A stretch of DNA of 64,000 nt, from positions 62,001-126,000 of the forward strand of contig NZ_BOMY01000055.1 of the NCBI RefSeq assembly GCF_016862435.1. Reading direction: 5' to 3'. A program made the translations under genes and the position numbers. How positions within the stretch are numbered: the stretch's first letter is position 1; each line of letters opens with the position of its first letter. The stretch comes from Paractinoplanes tereljensis (GTDB lineage Bacteria > Actinomycetota > Actinomycetes > Mycobacteriales > Micromonosporaceae). Shown piece by piece: positions 51,102 to 60,078 of the stretch. The notes beneath the pieces were generated by a model that saw only the letters and a list, made by a program, of their open reading frames with translations, had not been told where the DNA came from and ran no database searches.

Positions 51102-52133
51102 GTGGACGTGGAACTGACCCTGCCGGACGAGCCCGTGTCGCTCGCCCCCGGCGTGCCGACCCGGGTGCCGGTGCAGCTGCGCAATCCCTACGCGCAGCCG
51201 CTGGACCTGCGCGTCTACCTGGCCCGCGGCCGTGCCGCCGGGTGGGCCACGGTGGACCCGGCCGGCGTGCACCTCGGGCCGGGCGAGACCGCCGAGGTGT
51301 CGGTCATCCTGCAGACCCCGCCCGAACAGCCGCCGAGCTCCTCGCTGGTGCCGTTCACCGTGCACGCCGAGGAGGCGTCCACCGGCGAACCGGCCGGCTT
51401 CGCCACGGCCCTGCTGAAAGTCGCCCTTCCCGTTCCGGTGACGGGCCGGTTGGTGGCCAAAGAAGGTCCCACCCATGAGTACGACCTACGCCTGGCCAAT
51501 GACACCCGGGTGCAGGCGCCGTTGCGGATCACCGCCGAGCTCGACCCGCCGTCCGGCTCGGTCACCGTCGAACCGAACGCGGTGCTCCTCGAACCGGGCA
51601 CGGCCGCCGTCGTCGCGGTGAACGCGAAACCCCGGCGGCCGTTCAGCGGATCGCCGCGGTCCTTCGCCGTCGTGGTCAAAGTCTCCGACGCGTACGACGC
51701 GGAACGCGCCCCCTATCTCACCGAGGTGGCCAGCGGCACCCGCAAGTCACGTGTCCCGACCACGGTCCTGTTCGTTACCGCCATCGTGCTGGCCGTCGGC
51801 GCCAGTGCGGCGATCCTGCTCACCGGCGACCACGACTTCCTGCCGTTCACGAAGAAACCGGGCACATCAAGCGTGACGACGCCGGCCCAGGGCACCGTCG
51901 GTAAGCCGTACGCGCTGGTGGACGTCTTCCCGCACAGCGGCGCCGACGGTGGCAAGGCCGCCGCGGACGCCGCCCTCGCCAAACTTCAGGCCGCCAACAT
52001 GCCGGTGCGCCTCGTGGACGATCCCGGCGGCTACTGGATGCTGCTGCAGGACGGCTTCGGGTCCCCGCAGGCCGCCGAGCAGTACTGCACGCAGTGGCGT
52101 TCGGTCGCACCGAAATGCAAGGTCACGTCCTAG
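51102..52133 (+). CDS. Ig-like repeat protein with one TM and SPOR-like C-terminus
   Basis: A 343-residue protein. Residues 1-210 are two Ig-like modules (LAPGVPTRVPVQLRNPYAQP, GPGETAEVSVIL; ANDTRVQAPLRITAELDP). TM at about 219-241 (TTVLFVTAIVLAVGASAAIL). Residues 265-343 have a SPOR-like beta-alpha arrangement (ALVDVFPHSGADGGKAAADA, then VRLVDDPGGYWMLLQDGF), the domain that binds denuded peptidoglycan. With no signal peptide the Ig part is probably inside and the SPOR part outside. Starts 19 bases after the preceding gene. It resembles the truncated protein at 1-971, which shares the Ig-TM plan. Confidence 0.75.
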   Translation: MDVELTLPDEPVSLAPGVPTRVPVQLRNPYAQPLDLRVYLARGRAAGWATVDPAGVHLGPGETAEVSVILQTPPEQPPSSSLVPFTVHAEEASTGEPAGFATALLKVALPVPVTGRLVAKEGPTHEYDLRLANDTRVQAPLRITAELDPPSGSVTVEPNAVLLEPGTAAVVAVNAKPRRPFSGSPRSFAVVVKVSDAYDAERAPYLTEVASGTRKSRVPTTVLFVTAIVLAVGASAAILLTGDHDFLPFTKKPGTSSVTTPAQGTVGKPYALVDVFPHSGADGGKAAADAALAKLQAANMPVRLVDDPGGYWMLLQDGFGSPQAAEQYCTQWRSVAPKCKVTS

Positions 52134-52146
52134 GGGGCAGCACATA

Positions 52147-54831
52147 ATGCAGTACGGGTTGGGGATCGACCTCGGCACCACCCAGACCGCCGCGGCGGTG
52201 CGGGTGGACGGCCGGGTCGAAGTCGTGCGCCTGGGCGGGCGGCGGGCCGAGATCCCGTCGCTGGTCTTCGTCAAGTCCGACGGCGGCCTGCTCATCGGCG
52301 AGGCCGCCGAACGCCGTGGCCAGGCCGAACCGGCCCGGCTGGCCCGCGAGTTCAAGCGGCGGATGGGCGACCCGGTGCCGATCCTGGTCGGCGGCACCCC
52401 GTTCTCCGCGCACGCGCTCACCGCCAAGCTGCTGCGGCACGTCCTGGACACGGTCAGCCAGCTGCAGGACGGGCCGCCGGCCGCGGTCACCGTCACCCAC
52501 CCGGCCAATTGGGGTCCCTACAAGCGCGAACAGCTCGACCAGGCGATCAAGCTGGCCGACGCCGGCGCGGTGCAGTTGCGCAGCGAGCCGGAAGCGGCGG
52601 CCCTGCAGCACGCCACCGCCCGGCGGATCGCCTCCGGCGAGACCGTCGCGGTGTACGACCTGGGCGGCGGCACCTTCGACGTGGCCGTGCTGCGCCGCGA
52701 CGGGGACGGGTTCGTGCTGCTCGGCGAGCCGGAAGGGGTCGAGCAGCTCGGCGGCATCGACTTCGACGAGGCGGTCTTCGGGCACGTCCTCGAGGTGCTC
52801 GGCGACAAGGCCCAGCTCGACCCGGGCGACCCGGACGCGGTGTCGGCTCTGGCCCGGCTGCGGCGCGACTGCGTGGAGGCCAAGGAGTCGCTCTCCTTCG
52901 ACACCGAGACGATGATCCCGGTGGCGCTGCCCGGCCTGCACACCCGGGTGCGGCTCAACCGGTCCGAGCTGGAGTCGATGATCGCGCCGTCGCTGGCCGA
53001 CACGATCACCGCGACCCAGCGGGCGCTGCGGGCCGCGGGCGTCGCGCCCGAGCAGCTCAGCGCGTTCCTGCTGGCCGGCGGCTCGTCGCGGATCCCGCTC
53101 GTCGCGCAGCTGCTGTCGACCGAGTTCCAGCGGCCGGTCGTCGCCGACCCGCACCCGGAGCACAGCATCGCGATGGGCGCGGCGGTCGCCACCGCCGTCT
53201 CCACCGGCGGCCCCTCCCCGTTCTCGGCGGCCGTCCCGCCACCCCGCCCCGCCGACGGCTATTCCGCGGTGTCGGCGCCCCAGCGCGGCGGTGCCGCAGC
53301 AGTCGGCCTGGCCGGTGCCGCCGCAGCCTCGGCGCCGATCAACGGCGGAAGCCCGCTCGCCACGCCGATCAGCGGAAACGCAGCCGGCAGCAGCCCGCCC
53401 TACGGCGGCAGCACGCAGGCTGCCAGTCCGCCTTACGGCGGCGCCACGCCTACCGGCAACGCTCCGGCCGGCTCGCCGGCCTACGGCGGCGCCGCGCAGG
53501 CCGGTGGCCCGCAGGTCAGCAGCCCGCCATATGGCGGAGCCGCGCCCGCAGGCGACTCGCCGGCCTACGGCGGCGGCTCGGCGTTCGGCGGTGGCGCACC
53601 GGCCAATGGCGCGCCCGGCGGGACGGTGGCTTTCTCTCGTGGGGCGGCGACGGTTCCCGGGAACGCGCCCACCTCGGGACCGGCGTTCTCGGGTGCGGCT
53701 ACCAGCACTGCGCCGCAGGCGGGGGCGGCTCCGATCTCCGGCGCGGGGGCGGTGAATGCGGCTTTTGGGGGCGGTGCTCCCGGCGTACCGCAGGAGTCTC
53801 GGCCTTGGCCGCCGCCTCCCCTGCCCGGTGCGCCCAAGCGCAACCTCGGCAAGATCTTGATGATTGTCGCCCTGGCCGTGGCCGTTCTGGCCGGCGGCAC
53901 GACGACCGCGCTCGTGTTGATCAACAAGAACAAGGACAAGGAGACGACCGGCGGGGCGCCGACCGAGCCGAGTCAGGCCGTGTCGCAGGCGGCCGTCGAT
54001 CCGCTCGCCGTGCCGACCGACAAGATGCTGATCCGCGTCGATACGCCGGGGTCCGGCTTTCCGGACAAGAACTCGAAGATCTACGAGTTCACGCCGGGCG
54101 AGGACGCCCGCACGCTGCTGCCGGGCTCGGGGCCGGGCGATGTGCTGCCCAAGTGGTCGCACTCGCGGGAGCAGATCGCGATCACGCACGTCAACGGTGA
54201 CCACAGCTCGATCGACATCGTGAACGCGGACGGCGGGGACCGGCACGAGGTCGCCGACGAGGCCGGTGGGCGGGTGGCGTGGTCGGCCGACGACAAGAAG
54301 CTCGCGTTCATGAAGGAGTTCGACGGGGTCAACCAGATCGCCGTGCTCAACCTGGAGACCAGCGAGCTGAAACAGCTCACCTACTCCAAGACGCTGAAGG
54401 ACGACGCGATGTGGTCGCCGGACGGCGCACACATTCTTTATTGGCTGGAGAAGGACGGGGTCAAGCAGATCTACGAGCTGACCGTGGCCAACCCGAAGGA
54501 ACCGGGCCGGCAGGTCACCGGGCCGAACGTGGGCCCGGCCAACGACCCGGTCTACTCCCCCGACGGTTCCCAGGTGCTGTTCACCCGCGAAGGGAACGAC
54601 GCCAACCCGTCGGACATCTGGCTGGTCAACATCGACGGGTCGGACCCGCGCCGGGTCACCTCGAACCCGGCCCGGGACATGGATCCGACCTGGTCACCGG
54701 ATGGGAAGTGGTTCGCGTTCGTGCGCGGCGACTACGCCAAGCCGACCGTAGTGGTGCAACGGCTGGACGGCTCCGGCGAGAAGGTGCTGACCAAGAACGG
54801 GGCCCGCGAGGGTCATCCCTGCTGGTTCTGA
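52147..54831 (+). CDS. Hsp70-family ATPase fused through a TM segment to a TolB/WD40-like beta-propeller
   Basis: An 894-residue chimera. Residues 1-355 are an Hsp70 nucleotide-binding domain: LGIDLGTTQTAAAVRV, VYDLGGGTFDVAVL and FLLAGGSSRIPLVAQLL. No substrate-binding domain follows; instead a Gly/Pro/Ala/Tyr-rich linker (about 355-565, with SPPYGG units). A TM lies near 568-593 (ILMIVALAVAVLAGGTTTAL), then an outer propeller (600-894) with repeats such as WSADDKKLAFMKEF, MWSPDGAHILYWLE, VYSPDGSQVLFTRE and TWSPDGKWFAFVRG. It lies 13 bases after the Ig/SPOR-like gene. It could couple outside sensing to an inner chaperone-like ATPase; function unknown. Confidence 0.88.
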   Translation: MQYGLGIDLGTTQTAAAVRVDGRVEVVRLGGRRAEIPSLVFVKSDGGLLIGEAAERRGQAEPARLAREFKRRMGDPVPILVGGTPFSAHALTAKLLRHVLDTVSQLQDGPPAAVTVTHPANWGPYKREQLDQAIKLADAGAVQLRSEPEAAALQHATARRIASGETVAVYDLGGGTFDVAVLRRDGDGFVLLGEPEGVEQLGGIDFDEAVFGHVLEVLGDKAQLDPGDPDAVSALARLRRDCVEAKESLSFDTETMIPVALPGLHTRVRLNRSELESMIAPSLADTITATQRALRAAGVAPEQLSAFLLAGGSSRIPLVAQLLSTEFQRPVVADPHPEHSIAMGAAVATAVSTGGPSPFSAAVPPPRPADGYSAVSAPQRGGAAAVGLAGAAAASAPINGGSPLATPISGNAAGSSPPYGGSTQAASPPYGGATPTGNAPAGSPAYGGAAQAGGPQVSSPPYGGAAPAGDSPAYGGGSAFGGGAPANGAPGGTVAFSRGAATVPGNAPTSGPAFSGAATSTAPQAGAAPISGAGAVNAAFGGGAPGVPQESRPWPPPPLPGAPKRNLGKILMIVALAVAVLAGGTTTALVLINKNKDKETTGGAPTEPSQAVSQAAVDPLAVPTDKMLIRVDTPGSGFPDKNSKIYEFTPGEDARTLLPGSGPGDVLPKWSHSREQIAITHVNGDHSSIDIVNADGGDRHEVADEAGGRVAWSADDKKLAFMKEFDGVNQIAVLNLETSELKQLTYSKTLKDDAMWSPDGAHILYWLEKDGVKQIYELTVANPKEPGRQVTGPNVGPANDPVYSPDGSQVLFTREGNDANPSDIWLVNIDGSDPRRVTSNPARDMDPTWSPDGKWFAFVRGDYAKPTVVVQRLDGSGEKVLTKNGAREGHPCWF

Positions 54832-56231
54832 ACGAGGATGCCCTCGCAGCTGCGGGCCGCGGCCCGCGCCGCGGTCTTCAGCTCGCGCGGCGAGAACGGA
54901 TGCTCGGCGATATTTTGCCAGCGCACCAGGGCCTCCTGCGCGGCCGCGGCGATCCGGCCCCCGGCCGCGTCGGAGGGAAGACCCAGGCGGCTGTACGCGG
55001 CCCCGCCGGCCCCGCCGAGCAGCAGGTCCATCTCGGCCAGCTGTTCGTCGGTCCCGGGCAGCCGGCCCGAGCGGAGCTGATGCAGCAGGCGCAGCTCGAC
55101 GAATTCGTGGGCGCTGGCCCGGATCCGTTCCGCCTCGGCGGCGAGCACCGAGCCGGGCGGCAGGCACTCGTCGAGCACGGCGAGCGCCGACCGGGCCTTA
55201 AGGACCTCGCTGCGGCCGACGAACTGGGCGGCGAAAACCTCGCGGAGCCGGTCGATGCCACTGTGGTCGGTGAGCGCCTTGGCCAGCGCGGCCGAGTCGG
55301 TCACCGATTTCTCGCGAATCAACCGGATGGAAAGCCGCACCCCGAAAAGACCAAGCCGCTGGAGTACGTGCGCCCGCTGCGCGCCGGACGCGGCGAACCG
55401 GTCGGCGGTGAGCAGCAACTCCACCACCTGGTCCATCGGCTCGGCGGCGATGGCGGCGAGGATCCGGTACTCCTCCTCGCGCAGGGTCGCGCCGGCCGCC
55501 CCGAGCAGGCCGGCCACCGGCACCACCACCGGGCACAGCCGGCGGAGTCGTTCGTCGGAGGCGTACCGGGTGGCGACCCGGCCGGCCGCCTCCATCGCGT
55601 CGAGCCGGCAGCCGCCGATCTCGTCGGCGCGGGACAGCACCCCGACCGCGTTGACCGGGGTGCCGCTGGACAGGCCGTCACCGTGGAACGACTCGAGGAA
55701 CCGGACGTCGCTGCCGTGCATGTGCCGCAGCAGGTAGATGACCGCGTCGGTCTGCGCGGCCCGCTCCCCCTCGGCCTCCAGGAACGCCATCGTGCGCAGC
55801 GACACGTCGGTGGACAGTGACGCGATGCCGGGCGTGTCGATCAGGGTGTGCTGGCGGAGCCGGCTGCTGGGCACCCGCACCTCGAGGTGCTCGACCTGAT
55901 CGGCCGGGCGGCCCAGGGAGATCTCGATCGCCCCGCCACGGCGGGTGAACGGGCGCGGCTCGGCGGTGCCGTCGTTGAGGTAGGCGGTGACCGCGTAGGT
56001 GCGGCCGTCCGCGTACCAGGTGACGATACGGGTGCACTCGCCCGCGTCGGTGGGCGCGAGTTCCTCGCCGACCAGGGCGTTGAGCAGGGTGGACTTGCCG
56101 GCCTTGACCTTGCCGGCGATGGCCACCCGCAGCGGCTCGTCGACCCGCCGCCGGGCGTCGATGAGCCGCTCGTCCCGGCTCGCCGCGATGGCCTGGTCCA
56201 GCAGCCTGCGGACCTGGTCAAGAAGAGTCAT
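54813..56231 (-). CDS. dynamin-like GTPase, IniC-like
   Basis: A 472-residue protein. GTPase landmarks: Walker A AGKVKAGKSTLLNALVGEEL (G40 to S47), the G2-type Thr in ECTRIV and G3 LIDTPGIASL. The G4 position reads VLSRADEIG, so the usual (N/T)KxD Lys is replaced. The rest is helical, as in bacterial dynamins. It resembles mycobacterial IniC in size. It starts within the stop of the larger dynamin (ATGA), so the pair is co-translated; such pairs usually form hetero-oligomers on membranes. Its stop overlaps the Hsp70-propeller gene by 19 bases on the opposite strand. Confidence 0.88.
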   Translation of the reverse strand: MTLLDQVRRLLDQAIAASRDERLIDARRRVDEPLRVAIAGKVKAGKSTLLNALVGEELAPTDAGECTRIVTWYADGRTYAVTAYLNDGTAEPRPFTRRGGAIEISLGRPADQVEHLEVRVPSSRLRQHTLIDTPGIASLSTDVSLRTMAFLEAEGERAAQTDAVIYLLRHMHGSDVRFLESFHGDGLSSGTPVNAVGVLSRADEIGGCRLDAMEAAGRVATRYASDERLRRLCPVVVPVAGLLGAAGATLREEEYRILAAIAAEPMDQVVELLLTADRFAASGAQRAHVLQRLGLFGVRLSIRLIREKSVTDSAALAKALTDHSGIDRLREVFAAQFVGRSEVLKARSALAVLDECLPPGSVLAAEAERIRASAHEFVELRLLHQLRSGRLPGTDEQLAEMDLLLGGAGGAAYSRLGLPSDAAGGRIAAAAQEALVRWQNIAEHPFSPRELKTAARAAARSCEGILVQNQQG

Positions 56232-57997
56232 GCCGCCAACCTGTCCAACCGGCGCCGCTGCTCGGCCAAAACGCCGGCCCGCTCGCGGCGCTGGTCCGGG
56301 GGCAGCTCGGCGATCTCGCGGACGGCGGCCGCGGTCGAGGCGGCCGAGCGTTCGACGGCCTGGGCGCGGGCCGAGAACTCGTCCCGCAGGAAACGCTGGG
56401 TGCGCCGGGTCGCCTCGCGGCAGTCCCGGCCGACATGGAAACCGACGTCATCGACGTACCGTCGCAGTTCGGCCTTGGCCTGAAGCCGGCGCTGCTGCAC
56501 CTGGCGTTCCCGCTCGCTTTTGATCATGCGGCGGCCGAGGGTCATGCCGGCCAGCAGGCCGAGCGGCGCCGCGAAGGCGAAGCTGAAGAACGTGCCGACC
56601 GCACCGAGCATGTAGAACCCGCCGTAGGTGACCCGGGCCGCGGTGAACGCGCCCAGGAACTGCTGCAGGCCCGACTTCTGGAAGCTCACGTCGAGCTCGT
56701 CGACCTTGCGCAGGGCCAGTTCGGGGGCGGGCAGGTCGACGTCGAGGCTGTCGTATTCGAGGCCGAACCGCTCGGCCACGTCGTGGGCGAGCTGCTCGGT
56801 GCGGGTGACAAGCAGCATCAGGTTGTCCACCGCCGCGGCCGCCGCCTCGCGCTGCGCCCAGGCCTGGAAGTCCCGCCAGGTCTCCCGCGGATCGGACTCG
56901 CCGAGCAGGTCCTCGCCGCGCCGCACCATGATCCGCAGGCGTTCCCGCAGGTCGTGCTCGACGTCGGCGCTCAGGTCCTGAATCCCGTCACCCAGCACGG
57001 TCTGCCACGAACCACCGGCCAGCACGGCGCTGCGCTTCGACTTCTCGGCGTAGCGCCGCACCACCTCGGGCGCGGCCTCCGGGGCCGCCGCCACCGCCTG
57101 CTCGGCGTCGATCCGCTCACGCAGCTGGCCGACCACGAACCGCAACTCGTTCCGGGCCGCCGCCAGCTTGTTCTCGGCCGAGGCGCCGAGCACGTCCCGG
57201 CGCAACACCTCGACCAGCTTCGGGAAGCCCGACTCGTCATTCAGCGAGGTGTCGTCGCGGGCCTGCGCCCGCATCCGCAGGAACGACGAGACGGCCACGA
57301 TCGGTACGTCCAAGCCGGCCTGCCGCAGGTGACCCTGGTTGATCTCGACCATCCGGCGCCACTCCGGGTAGAGGTCGGTCTTGGTCATCACGCAGAACGC
57401 ACGCGGGCACCGCTCCATCGCCCGCCGCAGAAACTCCACCTCGGGCGCGGTCAGCTCCTGCGCCGAGTCGGTCACGAACAGCGCCGCCCCGGCCAGCGCG
57501 AGCGCACCCAGCGTGAGGTTGCCCTGCGCCGAGTCGAGCCCGCCCACCCCCGGCGTGTCGATGATCGACAGTCCGGCCCCGAGCAGCCGCCGATCCAGCC
57601 GCACCTCGACCGCCCGCACGCCGGCCCGGTCTCCTTCGGCGATGTGCCGCGGCAGTTCCTCGAAGCCGACCGGCACCGAAGCGAGCCCACCGTCTTCCTG
57701 CGGCACCTGCAGAAACGCCGCCGGTGGCCGGCCATAACGCAAAATCGTCGGCACCGCCGTGACGATGTCCGAGTCGACCGGGCAGATGTCGGTGCGCACG
57801 AGGGCATTGACCAGGGTGCTCTTGCCCTGCTTGAACTCCCCCACCACGGCAACGGTGGCGTCGTCCCCACGAAGCCGTTCGACCGCCTGATCGAGCCGCT
57901 GCACCAGATCGGAGCGTTGCGCCGCTTCGGCCAGGGCGCGGGCGTCGGCAAGCTCGGCGAGCACGCCCGTGACCAACCGCCCTGCCCCCACTTTCAT
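56228..57997 (-). CDS. dynamin-like GTPase with membrane segments, IniA-like
   Basis: About 589 residues. GTPase: Walker A VVGEFKQGKSTLVNALVRTD, G3 IIDTPGVGGLDSAQ, G4 MTKTDLYPEW. Helical stalk regions follow, and a hydrophobic pair lies near 460-505 (GGFYMLGAVGTFFSFAFAAP, LGLLAGMTLGRRM), the membrane paddle seen in IniA-type bacterial dynamins. The C-terminal helix bundle is Arg/Glu-rich. ATG 57997 is chosen; a GTG one codon earlier is equally possible. In mycobacteria, iniA/iniC respond to cell-wall drugs and act in membrane fission; the same membrane-stress role is plausible here. Confidence 0.9.
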   Translation of the reverse strand: MKVGAGRLVTGVLAELADARALAEAAQRSDLVQRLDQAVERLRGDDATVAVVGEFKQGKSTLVNALVRTDICPVDSDIVTAVPTILRYGRPPAAFLQVPQEDGGLASVPVGFEELPRHIAEGDRAGVRAVEVRLDRRLLGAGLSIIDTPGVGGLDSAQGNLTLGALALAGAALFVTDSAQELTAPEVEFLRRAMERCPRAFCVMTKTDLYPEWRRMVEINQGHLRQAGLDVPIVAVSSFLRMRAQARDDTSLNDESGFPKLVEVLRRDVLGASAENKLAAARNELRFVVGQLRERIDAEQAVAAAPEAAPEVVRRYAEKSKRSAVLAGGSWQTVLGDGIQDLSADVEHDLRERLRIMVRRGEDLLGESDPRETWRDFQAWAQREAAAAAVDNLMLLVTRTEQLAHDVAERFGLEYDSLDVDLPAPELALRKVDELDVSFQKSGLQQFLGAFTAARVTYGGFYMLGAVGTFFSFAFAAPLGLLAGMTLGRRMIKSERERQVQQRRLQAKAELRRYVDDVGFHVGRDCREATRRTQRFLRDEFSARAQAVERSAASTAAAVREIAELPPDQRRERAGVLAEQRRRLDRLAA

Positions 57998-58158
57998 CAC
58001 GCAATCCCGGCGCCCGAAACCCTACGCGCCCCGCTCACAGCCTGACCAGCGCGACCCGGCCCACAGAAGATTCGAAGCAAGCTGCAACTCGGATAGGTCG
58101 CCCATCAGACATGTGCGAGCAACCCACAGGACCACTAACATCGGTCTATCTCCAGACC

Positions 58159-58205
58159 CTCCGCACGGACCTCGCGGTACGGCACCCCGCGAGATCCGTG
58201 CGGAG
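58159..58205. terminator. long hairpin between chemoreceptor and dynamin genes
   Basis: Nineteen-base arms (58159-58177 and 58187-58205) pair with a single mismatch around a 9-base loop. It lies 107 bases beyond the chemoreceptor stop at 58312. No other feature is seen in 58001-58311. Confidence 0.75.
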
Positions 58206-58311
58206 CTTTATGGGTGACGGCAGGCTAATAGGCCGGTGGTCGCCTGCGGCCGTAAGGGTGCAGGCGGCCTCGTTGCTCTCAGTGGGCTGGGGCTATCCCC
58301 GTACGGGAGAA

Positions 58312-60006
58312 TTAGCGCAAGTTGTCTATGCGGCGGATTGCCGCCTGGACCTGGTCTATCAGGTCTCCGAAAGTGTGCTGTTGGTTGCCTGCTACCGCTC
58401 GGACCTGGTCTATCGCCTGCCGGACTGCGCCAATCGTGTCGTTCATGGTCGCCACCGCCTCTGATACGTCCGTCGCTGTTGTTGTCAGCGTGCCCAGCGT
58501 CGCGGTGATGCGGTCGGCTGAGTCGGCGGTGTCGTCGGCCAGCTTCTTCACCTCGCCTGCGACTACCGCGAAGCCGGTGCCGGCCTCGCCTGCTCGGGCC
58601 GCTTCGATTGTCGCGTTCAGGGCCAGCATTCTGGTCTGGCCGGCTATCGACGCGATCAGCGCGACCATCTCCCTGGTTGCGGGCAGGGAGACCGTCAGGG
58701 CCTCGGCGGCCCGGTCGGCCTGGGTGGCGTGGCCGGAGAGTTCCTCCGTGGCGGTCTGGGCGGTGGCCGCGCCCGTGTTGATGTCCTGGACCGACGCTCG
58801 GGCCGCATCGACCTCGCGGACCGCTTCGGCCAGCTGTTCCGCTACGCCGTTGATGGCCTGCTGAGACTCGGCCTGGACTCGTTGTTCGGTCTCGTGGCGG
58901 GTGCGTTCCTCGGCGGCTCGGTGTTCGTGGCGTTCCTGTTCCTCGCGGCGGTGACCCTCGGCCAGCTCGGCCCGGTTGGCGGAAAGGGCGTCGAGCATGT
59001 CGTTGATGGTGGCGCCCAGGGCGCGGATCTCCGGCTCGCCGGAGCCGGCCGGTACGCGGTGGGTCAGGTCGCCGGAGCGGATGATGTTCTCGGTGGTGCG
59101 GCGCAGCGGTTTGATCTCGCGGCGGACGCCCCGGCGGATCACCACCACGATCAGGATGGCTACCGCGGCCACCGCGACGATCAGCACCACCAGGATCCGC
59201 AGCATGGTCTTCTCGGCCAGCGCGCGAATCGGGCGGTCGACCGTCACCTCCAGCGTCACCGGGGTTCCGTCCACGCCGACGATGGTGGTGTCCACGGCCA
59301 AGTGGTTACCGACGAAGCTGGTGGTCACGCTCATCCCGCCGAACATGGTCTGCTGCTCGGGGTGGGTGACCGCGTCGGTGCGGGCGCCGGAGCGGGTGGT
59401 CACCGCGTCGTTCGTCTGGTCGGCCAGACCGGCTATCGCGGCGTCGTCCAGAGCCCGCATCAGGATCAGGGCGCCGGCCGACCGGCTGCGGTCGTCGGGG
59501 AAGGCCGGAAAACCGCAGAATTCGGTGGGCGTGCCGGTCACGCTGACCAAACCGCAGGTGTACGTGCCGGGAGAGGCACCACTGGTGAACATCTTGCCGA
59601 GCACCGCGGGGTCGGCGAGGGCGTCCGGCAGGTCCTGGTAGCCGTTCATCGTCACCAGGCCGCCGACCTGCGGGTTGCCGTCGTGGTCGACGCCGATCGC
59701 GGCGGTGATGCCGTACTTCCCGAGCAGCACGTCGCCGGGCAGGTCGCCGGCGAATCCGGGCTGGTCGCCGTGCCGGATGTCGTCGTACGAGCTGGTCCAG
59801 ATCGAGTTGGTGATGCCGAAGTCCTGCAGGCGCTGGGCGTGCTGGTCGAGTGACACCCGAAGTTCGTCGGCCTCGGTGGTGGCCTCCCGCTGCTCCAACT
59901 GGTCGAAGGCGCGCAGCGCCAGCATCCAGAGCGGCACGAAGATGAACAGCACCATCACCGTCACCACGGCCACCACCGGCAGCAGCGCCTGCCGCGGGAA
60001 AGCCAT
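58312..60006 (-). CDS. methyl-accepting chemotaxis protein with CHASE4-like sensor
   Basis: A 564-residue membrane receptor. TM1 at about 9-31, an extracytoplasmic CHASE4-like domain (about 32-270, with FGITNSIWTSSYDDIRHGDQ, the usual W-D-Y-like motif), TM2 near 272-293 (LVVLIVAVAAVAILIVVVI), then HAMP (IKPLRRTTENIIRSGDLTHR), a Glu/Arg-rich coiled coil, and the signalling domain whose tip reads TRMLALNATIEAARAGE. It is shorter than many in the C-terminal adaptation part and ends AIRRIDNLR. No che genes lie nearby. Divergent from the AidB-like gene with a 72-base gap. Confidence 0.92.
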   Translation of the reverse strand: MAFPRQALLPVVAVVTVMVLFIFVPLWMLALRAFDQLEQREATTEADELRVSLDQHAQRLQDFGITNSIWTSSYDDIRHGDQPGFAGDLPGDVLLGKYGITAAIGVDHDGNPQVGGLVTMNGYQDLPDALADPAVLGKMFTSGASPGTYTCGLVSVTGTPTEFCGFPAFPDDRSRSAGALILMRALDDAAIAGLADQTNDAVTTRSGARTDAVTHPEQQTMFGGMSVTTSFVGNHLAVDTTIVGVDGTPVTLEVTVDRPIRALAEKTMLRILVVLIVAVAAVAILIVVVIRRGVRREIKPLRRTTENIIRSGDLTHRVPAGSGEPEIRALGATINDMLDALSANRAELAEGHRREEQERHEHRAAEERTRHETEQRVQAESQQAINGVAEQLAEAVREVDAARASVQDINTGAATAQTATEELSGHATQADRAAEALTVSLPATREMVALIASIAGQTRMLALNATIEAARAGEAGTGFAVVAGEVKKLADDTADSADRITATLGTLTTTATDVSEAVATMNDTIGAVRQAIDQVRAVAGNQQHTFGDLIDQVQAAIRRIDNLR

Positions 60007-60078
60007 GCCCTGATTGTCTGATCTTCTCGGCCATTCCGGCCGTCGTACCCCAAGCTACTGGCGAGTACATTTCGGTTC

